A stretch of DNA of 64,000 nt from Gemmatimonadaceae bacterium (GTDB lineage: Bacteria > Gemmatimonadota > Gemmatimonadetes > Gemmatimonadales > Gemmatimonadaceae). The DNA lies in the NCBI GenBank assembly GCA_016742275.1, contig JACVCD010000001.1:186001-250000 (forward strand), written 5' to 3'. Below, piece after piece: positions 41,378 to 50,247 of this stretch. Each line of letters starts with the position of its first letter. Within the stretch, counting starts at the first letter, position 1. The position numbers and the translations under genes are program-made. Under the pieces are notes generated by a model that saw only the letters and a list, made by a program, of their open reading frames with translations, did no database searches and had not been told where the DNA came from.

Positions 41378-42676
41378 ATGAACGAGATGCGGAAGCAGAC
41401 CGACGAGTGGCCGACACCGGGCGCACCGATGGGGACGCGTGCATCCCGGGAGAGCGCGACGCGGGGTCGTTCGCGTGCTCCTTTTCGTACGCGCTTGTTC
41501 GCCATGCTGTTGCTGTTCGCGGTGATTCCCACGGTCGTGGTCACGCTGATCTGGGCCGGCGCAGCGTCGCGTGCGCTCTCCCTGTTCTCCGCCCGTTCGG
41601 CGTGGGAACGCATCGCCGTGAGTGGCGAAGCGGCGATGCGCAGTGTGGATCGCGCGTCGCTCAGTCCCGCGCAGCGCAGCGCGCTCGACCAGCACGAACA
41701 GGAACTCCGCGAATCCGCACAGTTGGCCCGTCGCTTCGATTATGTCGCGGGACGATCGATGCGACTGGTGGTGATTGGCGCACTGGTGGTCGTCGTGCTG
41801 ATTGCCGTTGGTGCCTCGCGTGTGGCCGGTCACCTCAGTCGACAACTCAGTCGTCCGCTCGACGAATTGGTGGGTTGGACAGGGCTCATTCGCCTGGGCC
41901 GTCCCATTCCTGCGCAACCCGAACGCGAAGGCGCGCCGGAATTCGAGGTGTTACGAAGCGGCATGCGCACCATGGCCCGCGAACTCGAAGTGGGACGTCT
42001 TCGTGCACTCGAAGCGGAGCGTGCCGAAGCATTTCGTGAATCGGCTCGCCGCTTTGCCCATGAGCTCAAGAATCCGCTGACGCCCATCCGCTTTGCTGTG
42101 GACCGACTGCGCCGCGGCGCCCCGCCGGAGCTGGCCGATACGGTGGAAGTGCTGGCTGAAGAGGCGGCGCGGCTCGAGACCATGGCCAAGAGCTTTGCAC
42201 AGTTCGGCCGTCTGCCGGATGGCCCGCCGGCCGAAGTGGATATGGCCGAATTGGTGACGCGTGTCGCACGCAGCACCGTGCCGGAGCGTCTCACGCTCGA
42301 TCTCGAGTGCAGCGATGGACTGCCATTGGTGACCGGCTTCCATGAACCGCTGGTGCGCGCGGTGACCAATGTGCTGCTCAACGCGGCGGATGCCTGCGGT
42401 CATTCAGGGACGATCGGCGTACGGGTCTTTCTGACATCGCTCGAAGACCAAGCCACCGTGGCGGTGGATATCCGTGATACCGGCCCCGGTATTCCGTCCG
42501 ACACCCTGCCCCGCATCTTCGACCCCTATGTGACGACCAAGCCTGGGGGGACCGGTCTGGGCCTCGCCATCGCGGCGCAAACCGTGCGTGCCCACAACGG
42601 ACACATTTTTGCCCAAAGCGCCGTAGGGGTTGGCACGACCATGTGCCTGCGCATCCCGGTCCACGGGATCCGGTGA
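41378..42676 (+). CDS. Sensor histidine kinase (NtrY-like)
   Basis: A 432-residue membrane sensor. Two helices (LFAMLLLFAVIPTVVVTLIW near residue 45, VVIGALVVVVLIAVGA near 135) bracket a periplasmic domain of about 70 residues; a HAMP-like linker follows. The H-box is RRFAHELKNPLTPI (His about 228), then N-box NVLLNAADACG, G1 DTGPGIPS and G2 GGTGLGLAIA. The HELKNPLTPI box is the NtrY type. It forms an operon with two small membrane proteins and a sigma-54 response regulator. Signal unknown. Confidence 0.92.
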   Translation: MNEMRKQTDEWPTPGAPMGTRASRESATRGRSRAPFRTRLFAMLLLFAVIPTVVVTLIWAGAASRALSLFSARSAWERIAVSGEAAMRSVDRASLSPAQRSALDQHEQELRESAQLARRFDYVAGRSMRLVVIGALVVVVLIAVGASRVAGHLSRQLSRPLDELVGWTGLIRLGRPIPAQPEREGAPEFEVLRSGMRTMARELEVGRLRALEAERAEAFRESARRFAHELKNPLTPIRFAVDRLRRGAPPELADTVEVLAEEAARLETMAKSFAQFGRLPDGPPAEVDMAELVTRVARSTVPERLTLDLECSDGLPLVTGFHEPLVRAVTNVLLNAADACGHSGTIGVRVFLTSLEDQATVAVDIRDTGPGIPSDTLPRIFDPYVTTKPGGTGLGLAIAAQTVRAHNGHIFAQSAVGVGTTMCLRIPVHGIR

Positions 42677-42717
42677 CTTTTTGTTCGCGCTGAGCTGATC
42701 CACCATTGAGGGACGTC

Positions 42718-43302
42718 ATGAAGGAAGCCATGCAGAGCTCCAACGCCGACATCGCCGCGCGCGACGCTGCTCGCCAGGCGGCCCGTGATGCCGCGGAGGC
42801 GGCTCGGGACGCTGCCCGAGCGGCCAAGGATGCCGCTACGGCGCAGGTCGACCGTCTTCGGAACCTGAAGGAGATCCGCACTGGTGATGGAGGCCGGATC
42901 ATCATGATTCCCAACGCCAACGGTGAAGAGACACGGATCGTCATCGGCGAGGACGGCTCGGTCCTTTCGACCAATGAACATGGGGTTGCTGTGACCGCGC
43001 CTGCAGCGCCAGCTGCTCCGCACCGCAAGGAACTGCCGGGCGGATTGGTGGACATGATCACCGTGATTTTCGGTTTCGTAGCGCTGACCAGCATTGGCAC
43101 GCCATTGGCCAAGGCATTTGCCCGCCGATGGGAGCGTAAGGGCGAGCGTGAGCAACAGGTGCAACTGACGCAGCGGTTGGAGGCGATCGAACAGGCCATC
43201 GAAACCGTGGCGATCGAGGTCGAACGTATCAGCGAAGGTCAGCGCTTCACGTCGAAGCTGCTGGCGGAGAGAGCACCGAGTGAGATGGAGCGTGTGCGAT
43301 GA
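42718..43302 (+). CDS. Membrane-anchored coiled-coil protein (paralogue 1) in a two-component operon
   Basis: A 194-residue protein. The first 45 residues are an Ala/Arg/Asp-rich helix (DAARQAARDAAEAARDAARA), then a strand-like section (RIIMIPNANGEETRIVIGED), one membrane helix (VDMITVIFGFVALTSIG) and a C-terminal coiled coil ending TVAIEVERISEGQRFTSKLL. The C-terminal half matches the next gene's product (TVAIEMEKLSEAQRFTTKLL), so they are tandem paralogues. ATG 42718 is supported by GAGGGA 6 bases upstream. Family unknown; position suggests a role in signalling between kinase and regulator. Confidence 0.7.
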   Translation: MKEAMQSSNADIAARDAARQAARDAAEAARDAARAAKDAATAQVDRLRNLKEIRTGDGGRIIMIPNANGEETRIVIGEDGSVLSTNEHGVAVTAPAAPAAPHRKELPGGLVDMITVIFGFVALTSIGTPLAKAFARRWERKGEREQQVQLTQRLEAIEQAIETVAIEVERISEGQRFTSKLLAERAPSEMERVR

Positions 43303-43838
43303 GACAGCAAACGACGGAGCGAACACTTTCGCCAGCAGAGCTGGAACGCGAGATCACGCAGCAGGTGCAGAAGGCCGTGGAATCGGCCGTGCAGACCGAA
43401 CGCGTGGTCAGCGGTCAGCCGGCACGCGGCAACTCGCCCATCGTCATTTCTGAAAGCAATGGGGAAACCGTCACGATCGATTTTCGCGACGGCAACCTGG
43501 TGATTTCACAGGATGGCAACACGAAGGAAATCCCATGGCGCACCGCGGTGCCGCAGGGCGCCGTGGACATCGCACAGGCCATGGCCGCAATCGTCTTCTT
43601 CCTCGTGATTGGCTGGCCCATCGCACGGGCCATTGCCCGTTACATCGGCCGGCGTGGTTCGGCGCAAGCGCAGGAGTCCGCGCTCAGACAGCAATTCGAG
43701 GCGCGCTTTGACGCCATGGAACGCAATCTCGACACCGTGGCCATCGAGATGGAGAAGTTGTCGGAAGCCCAACGCTTCACGACCAAGCTGCTGGCCGAAC
43801 GCGGTGACCGTGTGACGGCCGACCTGACTCCCCGCTGA
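43299..43838 (+). CDS. Membrane-anchored coiled-coil protein (paralogue 2) in a two-component operon
   Basis: A 179-residue protein overlapping paralogue 1 by 4 bases (ATGA). It has an N-terminal amphipathic helix (LEREITQQVQKAVESAVQ), a strand-like middle (VISESNGETVTIDFRDGNLV), one membrane helix (IAQAMAAIVFFLVIGWPIA) and a C-terminal coiled coil ending LSEAQRFTTKLLAE. No family is recognised. It ends 7 bases before the response-regulator gene. Confidence 0.7.
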   Translation: MRQQTTERTLSPAELEREITQQVQKAVESAVQTERVVSGQPARGNSPIVISESNGETVTIDFRDGNLVISQDGNTKEIPWRTAVPQGAVDIAQAMAAIVFFLVIGWPIARAIARYIGRRGSAQAQESALRQQFEARFDAMERNLDTVAIEMEKLSEAQRFTTKLLAERGDRVTADLTPR

Positions 43839-43845
43839 GCCGCCT

Positions 43846-45240
43846 GTGCCCAATGTGTTGATCGTGGACGACGAGCCCAACATCCGACGGATGGTGGGCG
43901 CGTTGCTTGGGGCAGAAGGCTATGACGTACGTGATGCGGCTGACGGCGTAACCGGACTCGCGCTCGCCGAGACAAGCGAGCCCGACGTGGCACTGGTCGA
44001 TCTCATGATGCCGGGTGAGATGGATGGACTGGCACTGCTCGAAAAGCTGCGTGAGCGCCGTCCCGATGTACCGGTGGTGATGATGAGCGGCCGCGCCGCA
44101 CTCACTGATGCGGTGCGCGCCACCAAGCTTGGCGCCTTCACGTTCCTCGAAAAGCCGCTCACACCTGAGGGTGTGCTGCTCGCATTGGCATCGGCGTTTG
44201 AACTTCGGCAGGCGCGGCGGGCAGCAGCCGCCCTTCGCGAAGATCTCGGCATCTCCGGTGAAATGATTGGCGAGTCGCCAGTCATGAAGGATGTGCGCGC
44301 ACTCATTGCCCGCGTCGGGCCAACCGATGCGCGCGTGCTCATCACCGGCGAATCGGGTACGGGCAAGGAACTCGTGGCGGCGGCGCTCCATCTGGCGAGC
44401 CCGCGTCGTGATCGTCCCTTTGTGCGCGTGAACTGTGCGGCCATTCCACGCGATCTCGTGGAAAGCGAAATGTTTGGCCACGAGCGCGGTGCATTCACCG
44501 GTGCTACCGATCGTCGCATTGGCCGCTTTGAACTCGCACACACGGGTACGCTGTTTCTCGACGAAGTCGGTGACCTTGGCGCCGAAGCGCAGGCCAAGCT
44601 GCTTCGTGCCATTGAAGCGCGAGAAATCGAGCGCGTGGGTGGTGGCAAGTCTATCAAAATTGATGTGCGTATTCTGGCCGCCACCAACAAGGATCTCGCA
44701 CGCGCTGTGGCCGACGGATCGTTCCGCGAAGATCTCTTCTTCCGACTGAATGTCATCCCCATTCAGTTGCCGCCACTGCGTGATCGCCCCGGTGACCTGC
44801 CCGCCCTCGTGCGGCATTTTTCGGCGCGCCATCGCACCCGCACTGGTCGTCCGCTCGTGTCCTGGCGCGACGATGCCCTGGGTGCGCTCAGCGCCTACCA
44901 CTGGCCCGGCAACGTGCGCGAGCTCGCCAATGTGGTCGAGCGTCTCGCCATTCTGCATGCCGGCAGTGAGGTGACGCAGCGCGATGTACAGCAGGTGGTG
45001 CCGGCCGCATCGCTTGGCACAGACATGACGACACCGTCTGAAACTGGCGTCCCTGCTGGTTTATCGGGCGACCCGCTTCCACTCAGCGATGCGTTGGATG
45101 CCTACGAACGCCGTCTGATCTCGGCTGCGTTGGCGCAGGCCGATGGTAACGTGGCGGAAGCCGCGCGTCGTCTGCAGACCGACCGGCCCAATCTCTACCG
45201 ACGCATGCGCCGCCTGGGACTTTCGTCCGACGTGAGCTGA
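43846..45240 (+). CDS. NtrC-family sigma-54-dependent response regulator
   Basis: A 464-residue activator. Receiver domain residues 1-120 with phospho-acceptor Asp52 (VDLMMPG) and the DDEPNIRR acidic pocket; AAA+ domain from about 140 with Walker A GESGTGKE, the sigma-54 contact loop GAFTGA (ERGAFTGATD), Walker B TLFLDEVGDL and arginine finger FREDLFFRLNVIPI; C-terminal Fis-type HTH (GNVAEAARRLQTDRPNLYRRM). GTG start at 43846. It is the output of the kinase encoded three genes upstream and should act at sigma-54 promoters such as those at 32254 or 45463 (inference). Confidence 0.95.
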   Translation: MPNVLIVDDEPNIRRMVGALLGAEGYDVRDAADGVTGLALAETSEPDVALVDLMMPGEMDGLALLEKLRERRPDVPVVMMSGRAALTDAVRATKLGAFTFLEKPLTPEGVLLALASAFELRQARRAAAALREDLGISGEMIGESPVMKDVRALIARVGPTDARVLITGESGTGKELVAAALHLASPRRDRPFVRVNCAAIPRDLVESEMFGHERGAFTGATDRRIGRFELAHTGTLFLDEVGDLGAEAQAKLLRAIEAREIERVGGGKSIKIDVRILAATNKDLARAVADGSFREDLFFRLNVIPIQLPPLRDRPGDLPALVRHFSARHRTRTGRPLVSWRDDALGALSAYHWPGNVRELANVVERLAILHAGSEVTQRDVQQVVPAASLGTDMTTPSETGVPAGLSGDPLPLSDALDAYERRLISAALAQADGNVAEAARRLQTDRPNLYRRMRRLGLSSDVS

Positions 45241-45325
45241 AATCGGGCGTAGGGTTTTAGGAAAAATCCGTGTTCAAACGGTTTGCCCCTGTGTAGCTGT
45301 CGCGGTGCGTTCACCGTCTCGTATG

Positions 45326-45345
45326 GACACGGGTGTGTCTTTTTT
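45326..45345 (+). terminator. Weak terminator-like stem with T-run after the response regulator
   Basis: GACAC-GGGT-GTGTC (45326-45339) is followed by TTTTTT. The stem is only 5 bp, so it could instead be a regulator site; similar GTGTC/GACAC half-sites lie before the sigma-54 promoter at 32254. Confidence 0.45.
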
Positions 45346-45462
45346 GTGACGGCACGCACGGGCTCGCAGAGCCTCCACCCCAGTCGCGCGGGAGATGGTT
45401 AAACGGTGATATTGCCAGCGCTTGCGTCTTTTCATTCGTGAGTCGCCGGGGCCTTGCCACCG

Positions 45463-45478
45463 TGGTACGGCACCTGCC
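45463..45478 (+). promoter_or_regulatory. Sigma-54-like promoter before the Omp85-like gene
   Basis: TGGTAC-GGCAC-CTGCC keeps the GG-N10-GC spacing but departs from the consensus at two or three positions. It lies 34 bases before the ATG at 45512 and directly downstream of the sigma-54 activator gene. Confidence 0.35.
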
Positions 45479-45511
45479 TTCCCGGCTCGCGAACCCTTGC
45501 AGGAGCTCTCC

Positions 45512-47353
45512 ATGATTTCAGCCATGACCAGCGTCGGTCATGCCCCAGCCGCTCGTGTTGTCCGGATTCATCGTGCGCATCGTGCCCTGTTGGCTGTCGT
45601 CGCCTTTGCCGGCGCGATCGCCACTCCCACGCAGGCCGAAGCGCAGCGTGACCGACGACTCGGTGGTGTCCCACGGGATGTCGCACTTGAGGTTACGCGC
45701 ATTTTCAATGCGCCCACCACGCGGAAAGTCCGCGGTGACTTCACACTGGCAGCCAGCGACACCGTGCGTGGCGATCTCGCCATTCTGAACGGCAACGCGC
45801 GCCTGGCCGGTGTGGTGTACGGCGAAGTGGTTGTGCTCAACGGCGATGCCTTTCTGAGCGAAGGCGCGAGACTCGAACGGTCGCTCACTGTTCTTGGTGG
45901 CACCTTTGAATCGCCGGAACGCCCACAGGTCCTGGGCGATATCCGTGTCTGGAGTTCGCGCTATCGCTACAAGGAAGAGGCGGACACGCTGGTCGCGGAG
46001 ACGGACTTCTTTGCGCGCTGGTCGCGGTGGGTACGCGACGATGACAACAGTGGCACGGAAAGCCAGCTCTTCGTCACCACGGCACATACGTACAATCGTG
46101 TGGAAGGCCTGCCCATTCTCGTTGGGCCGCGCTTCCGGGCGCGCGCCGGTGACACCCGTGTGCGCGCGGAGCTGTTCGGCATCTTCCGGACTGGCGATGG
46201 CATCGAATGGGAACGCGAAAACCTTGGTCATCGCGCGCTGCTGGAGTTGCGTCAGGGTAATCGCACCGGTGTCGCCGTTGGCGGACGATTGTTCGACGAA
46301 GTCGACGCCATGGAGAAGTGGCAGCTCTCCGATACCGAAATCGGTCTCAACAGCTTCCTCTTCACCCGCGACTACCGGGATTACTGGCAGCGTCATGGTG
46401 GACAGGGTTATGTGGCGCTGTTCGCGGGCCGTGGCAGCGAACTGCGCGCGTCGTACGGTGAAGAGCGCTGGATCTCACGTCGTGCCCGCGACCCATGGAC
46501 ACTGTTCAACAGTGATCTGCGCTGGCGCCGCAACCCGGTGGCCGACGAGGGCGTGCTCAAGCTGTTCACGCTGAGCGGCACGCTGGATACACGCACCAAT
46601 GCCGAGAATCCGCGGAGTGGCTGGTATCTGCGCGGCGAGTTCGAACGGGGTACGGGCGTGTTTGATACGATGGGCGAACTGACACCGGGCGTGCGGTTCC
46701 AGCCGGCTGGCGCACAAACGCCACTCAATCAGGGTATCGAGTACTCGCGCGCATTCTTCGATCTGCGTCGCTACAACCGCCTTGGCCCCAATGCACAGCT
46801 CAATTTCCGCGCGGTGTTCGGTGGGTGGGTGGATGGTGACGCACTTCCCGTACAGCGACGGTTGGCGGTAAGCGGTCTCGATGCACTGCCGGGCTTCGAC
46901 TTCCGTCGCATGCAGGGCACCAGCGATATCGGCACCTGTGCCACTGGCGACGAAAACGCGTACGAACTGCTCGGTCGTCCAGCGCAGTGCGAGCGCATGG
47001 CACTCGTGCAGGTCGAGTGGAAGGGAGACTTCCGCTTCAATCTGTTCGGCGATGACTCGGACTACGGTGATCGTCGCTGGGGTGTGGGTCGGGTGCGCGC
47101 CGATGGTACGTGGGTGGTGTTCGCCAACACGGGACGTGGCTGGTTGATCGATCGTCCGTCGCCGATCTCGGCGCCACAGCCGGATCTGGGCGGTCTCGTA
47201 TTCGGCAAGAATGAGATCCCGGGCTTCGATACCTGGCGCACCGATATCGGTGGCGGCTTCGACTTCGGCAACTTCGGCGTGTACATCGCGCAGGCTGTGT
47301 CGCAGAGCGGATTGTCGCCCAACGTGTACGTGCGACTCTCGCGACGCTTCTAA
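45512..47353 (+). CDS. Omp85/BamA-like outer membrane barrel with bactofilin-like N-terminal domain
   Basis: A 613-residue outer membrane protein with a long signal peptide (hydrophobic LLAVVAFAGAIATPTQA, cut near AEA-Q). Residues about 75-130 repeat the pattern VRGDLAILNGNARL, VYGEVVVLNGDAFLSEGA, SLTVLGGTFE, which resembles a short bactofilin-type (polymer-forming) beta-helix instead of POTRA domains. The rest is a barrel in the Omp85/surface-antigen style with SGWYLRGEFERG and SGLDALPGFDFRRMQG, ending in VYVRLSRRF with terminal Phe. AGGAG is well placed before ATG 45512. Role in envelope assembly or adhesion is not readable. Confidence 0.75.
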   Translation: MISAMTSVGHAPAARVVRIHRAHRALLAVVAFAGAIATPTQAEAQRDRRLGGVPRDVALEVTRIFNAPTTRKVRGDFTLAASDTVRGDLAILNGNARLAGVVYGEVVVLNGDAFLSEGARLERSLTVLGGTFESPERPQVLGDIRVWSSRYRYKEEADTLVAETDFFARWSRWVRDDDNSGTESQLFVTTAHTYNRVEGLPILVGPRFRARAGDTRVRAELFGIFRTGDGIEWERENLGHRALLELRQGNRTGVAVGGRLFDEVDAMEKWQLSDTEIGLNSFLFTRDYRDYWQRHGGQGYVALFAGRGSELRASYGEERWISRRARDPWTLFNSDLRWRRNPVADEGVLKLFTLSGTLDTRTNAENPRSGWYLRGEFERGTGVFDTMGELTPGVRFQPAGAQTPLNQGIEYSRAFFDLRRYNRLGPNAQLNFRAVFGGWVDGDALPVQRRLAVSGLDALPGFDFRRMQGTSDIGTCATGDENAYELLGRPAQCERMALVQVEWKGDFRFNLFGDDSDYGDRRWGVGRVRADGTWVVFANTGRGWLIDRPSPISAPQPDLGGLVFGKNEIPGFDTWRTDIGGGFDFGNFGVYIAQAVSQSGLSPNVYVRLSRRF

Positions 47354-47367
47354 TCCAGAATCATCAC

Positions 47368-48006
47368 GTGACAGTGCTCGCGCGGCTCGTGTTGACGCTG
47401 TGGCTGCTGCTGGGAATTCCAGCAGCAGCTGCGGCGCAGTCACGTCCCGAAATCGAGATCCGTGTCACGCCGACATCGTATCCGCCTCTCGTCGCGGTTC
47501 GCGGTGTGCTCACCGAGCGGGAATTCGAGCCACTGCTCCGCAACGGTTTTCCCACGCGCATTCATGTGCGCACGGAAATCTGGACCGAGGGTCGCTGGTT
47601 CGATGATGTGCGAGGACGCGCCGAATGGGACGTGATCGTGCAGTACGATGTGGTGGATCGCAGCTACAATGTGGCGCGTCTGGTTGGTGATCGCGTCATC
47701 AATCTTGGCAGCTATCTCCGGTTTGCCGATGCGCGTGCGGCCAGTGAGCTGGCCTATCTCCCCAACCTTCCCGTGCCCCGTCGTGGGCAGAAGGGCTACA
47801 TCCTTGTGCAGGCCGAGGTCGGCGCGCTCGAGGTCAGTGATCTGGACGAACTCGAGCGATGGCTCAAAGGCGAAGCCAATCCGGCGGTGCGAGGCAAACG
47901 CAGCCCGGCTTCGGCGATCACGCGCGGTATGCGAACCTTGGCGTCACGCATCCTTGGCGGAGAAATCCGGCGCCTCGAAGCGCGCACCGCCAAGATGCAG
48001 TTCTGA
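47368..48006 (+). CDS. DUF4390-like exported protein
   Basis: A 212-residue protein starting at GTG 47368 with a signal peptide (VLARLVLTLWLLLGIPAAAA, cut near AAA-Q). The mature part has VRGVLTEREFEPLLRNGFPTRIHVRTEIW, WDVIVQYDVVDRSYNV and LVQAEVGALEVSDLDELERWL, the usual pattern of DUF4390 (beta-rich domain then helical end). It follows the Omp85-like gene by 14 bases and is probably its operon partner in the periplasm. Confidence 0.65.
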   Translation: MTVLARLVLTLWLLLGIPAAAAAQSRPEIEIRVTPTSYPPLVAVRGVLTEREFEPLLRNGFPTRIHVRTEIWTEGRWFDDVRGRAEWDVIVQYDVVDRSYNVARLVGDRVINLGSYLRFADARAASELAYLPNLPVPRRGQKGYILVQAEVGALEVSDLDELERWLKGEANPAVRGKRSPASAITRGMRTLASRILGGEIRRLEARTAKMQF

Positions 48007-48051
48007 TATCGCGGTATAGCGGATCGGACGCGGATCGGACGCGGTGGGGAC

Positions 48052-48630
48052 TCAGGCGCGAGTCCCGACCGCCTCGATCTTCTCCAGCTCGCGCAGTGTC
48101 TCTTCGCCATAGAACGTACGAATGTACTGCGCCTGAATGGGCGTGAGCCGTCGTACGGCCCACGACAGATGCACGAAGTGCGGTTCGGTTGGCACGTGCA
48201 TGGGCTGCATGCCGATTTCCTGTGGCATGCGATTGGCCTTGCGCGTATTGCAGCTGCTGCATGCCGTGACCACGTTGCTCCACTCATTCGTGCCGCCACG
48301 CGACATCGGAATGAGGTGATCGCGCGTCAGTGATTCGCGCGGCTTGAGTTCGTTGGCCTTGCGACCACAGTACTGACACTGGTAGTCGTCACGCGCAAAC
48401 AGAAACGTGTTGGTGACCTGCCGGCGGAACCGGCGCGGGACATGCACGTACCGTGTGAGCCGAATGACCGCCGGTCGCACGAAGTTGCGCTTCTCCGAGC
48501 GAACAGGTGCACCGGTGTCGGCTTCGACGATTTCAGCTTTGCCGTCAATGACGAGACGAAGGGCCCGTCTCAACGGGACCATCGTCAGTGGTTCGTACGA
48601 CGCATTCAGTGCGAGACATCCGGCGATCAC
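48052..48630 (-). CDS. HNH endonuclease
   Basis: A 192-residue protein starting at GTG 48630. An N-terminal region (LALNASYEPLTMVPLRRALRLVIDGKAE) is typical of the widespread free-standing chromosomal HNH family. The HNH core has CQYCGRK, RDHLIPMSRGGTNEWSN and CSSCNTRK, that is, the catalytic His and a zinc-binding set of four Cys. Family members are common housekeeping-context nucleases of unknown biological role; no restriction or phage neighbours are seen. Confidence 0.92.
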   Translation of the reverse strand: MIAGCLALNASYEPLTMVPLRRALRLVIDGKAEIVEADTGAPVRSEKRNFVRPAVIRLTRYVHVPRRFRRQVTNTFLFARDDYQCQYCGRKANELKPRESLTRDHLIPMSRGGTNEWSNVVTACSSCNTRKANRMPQEIGMQPMHVPTEPHFVHLSWAVRRLTPIQAQYIRTFYGEETLRELEKIEAVGTRA

Positions 48631-48832
48631 GCCCTACCCTCCGATAAAGAGTGGCGAAAATCAGAATCCCCGCCGGCGACGTCGACATGAAAGCCGACCA
48701 ACGCACAGCGGGGATGAGAGACGACTCAGCGAGACGGACACCGATAGAGAGCCGCGTGTCCCCCGCCTATCCAGCGGGTTCTCCTGCACCTCTGAAAGGC
48801 AGCGGGTCGTCCGTGTCGCATACTGAATTTTA

Positions 48833-50203
48833 TCACGCCGGAGCGCCCGCACGCCACTGTTCGAGCGCATTGGCAATACGCTGGCCGATATTTTGTCCGC
48901 GGTTTTGCCATGCGGCGTCACCGGTGGTCACGATTCCGTCACGCACGAGTTCGCGGCCAGCGACACAGACCAGCGTGGCCTCAGCGCGGCCAGCCATTGC
49001 GTGCACCAGTGCGACGGCAGGGTCGTATACCGGCCCGAGTGATTCCGGCAGCGGAAACGCCGCGAGATCCGCCGCCTTCCCCGCCTCGAGTGTTCCAATC
49101 TGGTCCGCGAGTCCGAGCGCATTCGCACCGCCGTGCGTTGCCAGCGCGAGCGCCTCGTGCGAAGTGAGCGAGTCCGGCACGCCAGCGCGCAACGCGTGTT
49201 GTAGAACGGCCTGACGTGCTTCCTCAAGCAAATGCATGCGGTTGTTGCTGGCGACGGAATCGCTCCCCAGTCCCGTGGGAATGCTCCGCGCAAGCATGCG
49301 ATCCAACGGCGCGACACCCTGTCCGAGTTTGGCGTTGGAAATAGGGCAATGCACAATCGACGCGCCATGCGAGACGACTCGATCAAGATCCGCATCGCTC
49401 ACATGAATGGCGTGAACGAGCAAGGGTCGCGCAGCCAGCAGTCCGGTGGCCTCGAGCAACGCTATTGGCGACTCGGCCATCGGTCCAACGGCAATGCCGC
49501 GTGTGCGGAGACGATCGGCAAATGGCCCGGCACCTTCACGCACGAATGTGACTTCTGCCACACTCTCGGCCACGTGCACGGCCACCGGCAATGCTTCGTG
49601 GCGTGCGTAGTCAGCCACCGCGCCAAAGAGTGGCGACGAGACTGTGTAGGGCGCGTGCGGCGATACGCCGGTGCGCACGAGCAGCGTGTCCTCCGTCCGC
49701 AGCACCGACACACGAGCACGCAGCGCTCGCATGGACTCATCCCGCTGTGCGGGATCGGGGCCAAACACCTCGACGTAACCAATGCCGCGCACACCAAGCT
49801 CTCGCATAGCAGTCAGTGGAGCGGCAGAGTCGGTGGCGTCGGCGTACGTGGTGATGCCGTGCCGCAACCCTTCGACAAGACCGAGCCGCGACGAGTCGAG
49901 AAGGTCGTCGACAGTGAGCACATCCCGGCGGATGGCCGTGAGCGTACGCAGCCACTCGCGGAAATCGAGCCCTTCGAGACACCCCCGCAGGATGGTGAGC
50001 TCAAGATGCGAATGCGCATTCACGAGTCCGGGCATGAGGGCGCAACGTCCCAGCGCAACCGTGCGAATTTGCTCGCCAGTCGGGGCACTGGTGGCAGCCC
50101 CGACCCATGCAATACGTCCATCCTCAACCAACACCGCACCGTGCCGAATCGGTGGCGCTGCAATGGGCAGCAGCCAATCGGCGGTATACAGAATCATGTG
50201 CAA
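48833..50203 (-). CDS. Amidohydrolase of the TrzA/SsnA deaminase family
   Basis: A 456-residue metal-dependent hydrolase. The metal site is formed by NAHSHLEL (His-x-His), VAVHVAES and HAIHVSD, and the final Asp in LGSDSVASNN. The N-terminal strand domain (WLLPIAAPPIRHGAVLVEDGRIAWVG) and C-terminal LEAGKAADLAAF complete the fold. Related enzymes deaminate S-adenosylhomocysteine, methylthioadenosine or aminofutalosine (menaquinone pathway); which substrate applies here cannot be told. It lies 44 bases downstream of the PBP1A gene on the same strand. Confidence 0.85.
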   Translation of the reverse strand: MHMILYTADWLLPIAAPPIRHGAVLVEDGRIAWVGAATSAPTGEQIRTVALGRCALMPGLVNAHSHLELTILRGCLEGLDFREWLRTLTAIRRDVLTVDDLLDSSRLGLVEGLRHGITTYADATDSAAPLTAMRELGVRGIGYVEVFGPDPAQRDESMRALRARVSVLRTEDTLLVRTGVSPHAPYTVSSPLFGAVADYARHEALPVAVHVAESVAEVTFVREGAGPFADRLRTRGIAVGPMAESPIALLEATGLLAARPLLVHAIHVSDADLDRVVSHGASIVHCPISNAKLGQGVAPLDRMLARSIPTGLGSDSVASNNRMHLLEEARQAVLQHALRAGVPDSLTSHEALALATHGGANALGLADQIGTLEAGKAADLAAFPLPESLGPVYDPAVALVHAMAGRAEATLVCVAGRELVRDGIVTTGDAAWQNRGQNIGQRIANALEQWRAGAPA

Positions 50204-50247
50204 CTCACGTGTGACTCACGTGCCACTCACGCGTTGCTCACGGGCAA

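Noticed and set aside
48052-48630. HNH gene as part of a restriction or phage defence island
   Set aside because: The neighbours are an exported DUF4390-like protein and a deaminase; no methyltransferase, phage or toxin-antitoxin gene is near, and this HNH type is common in housekeeping contexts.
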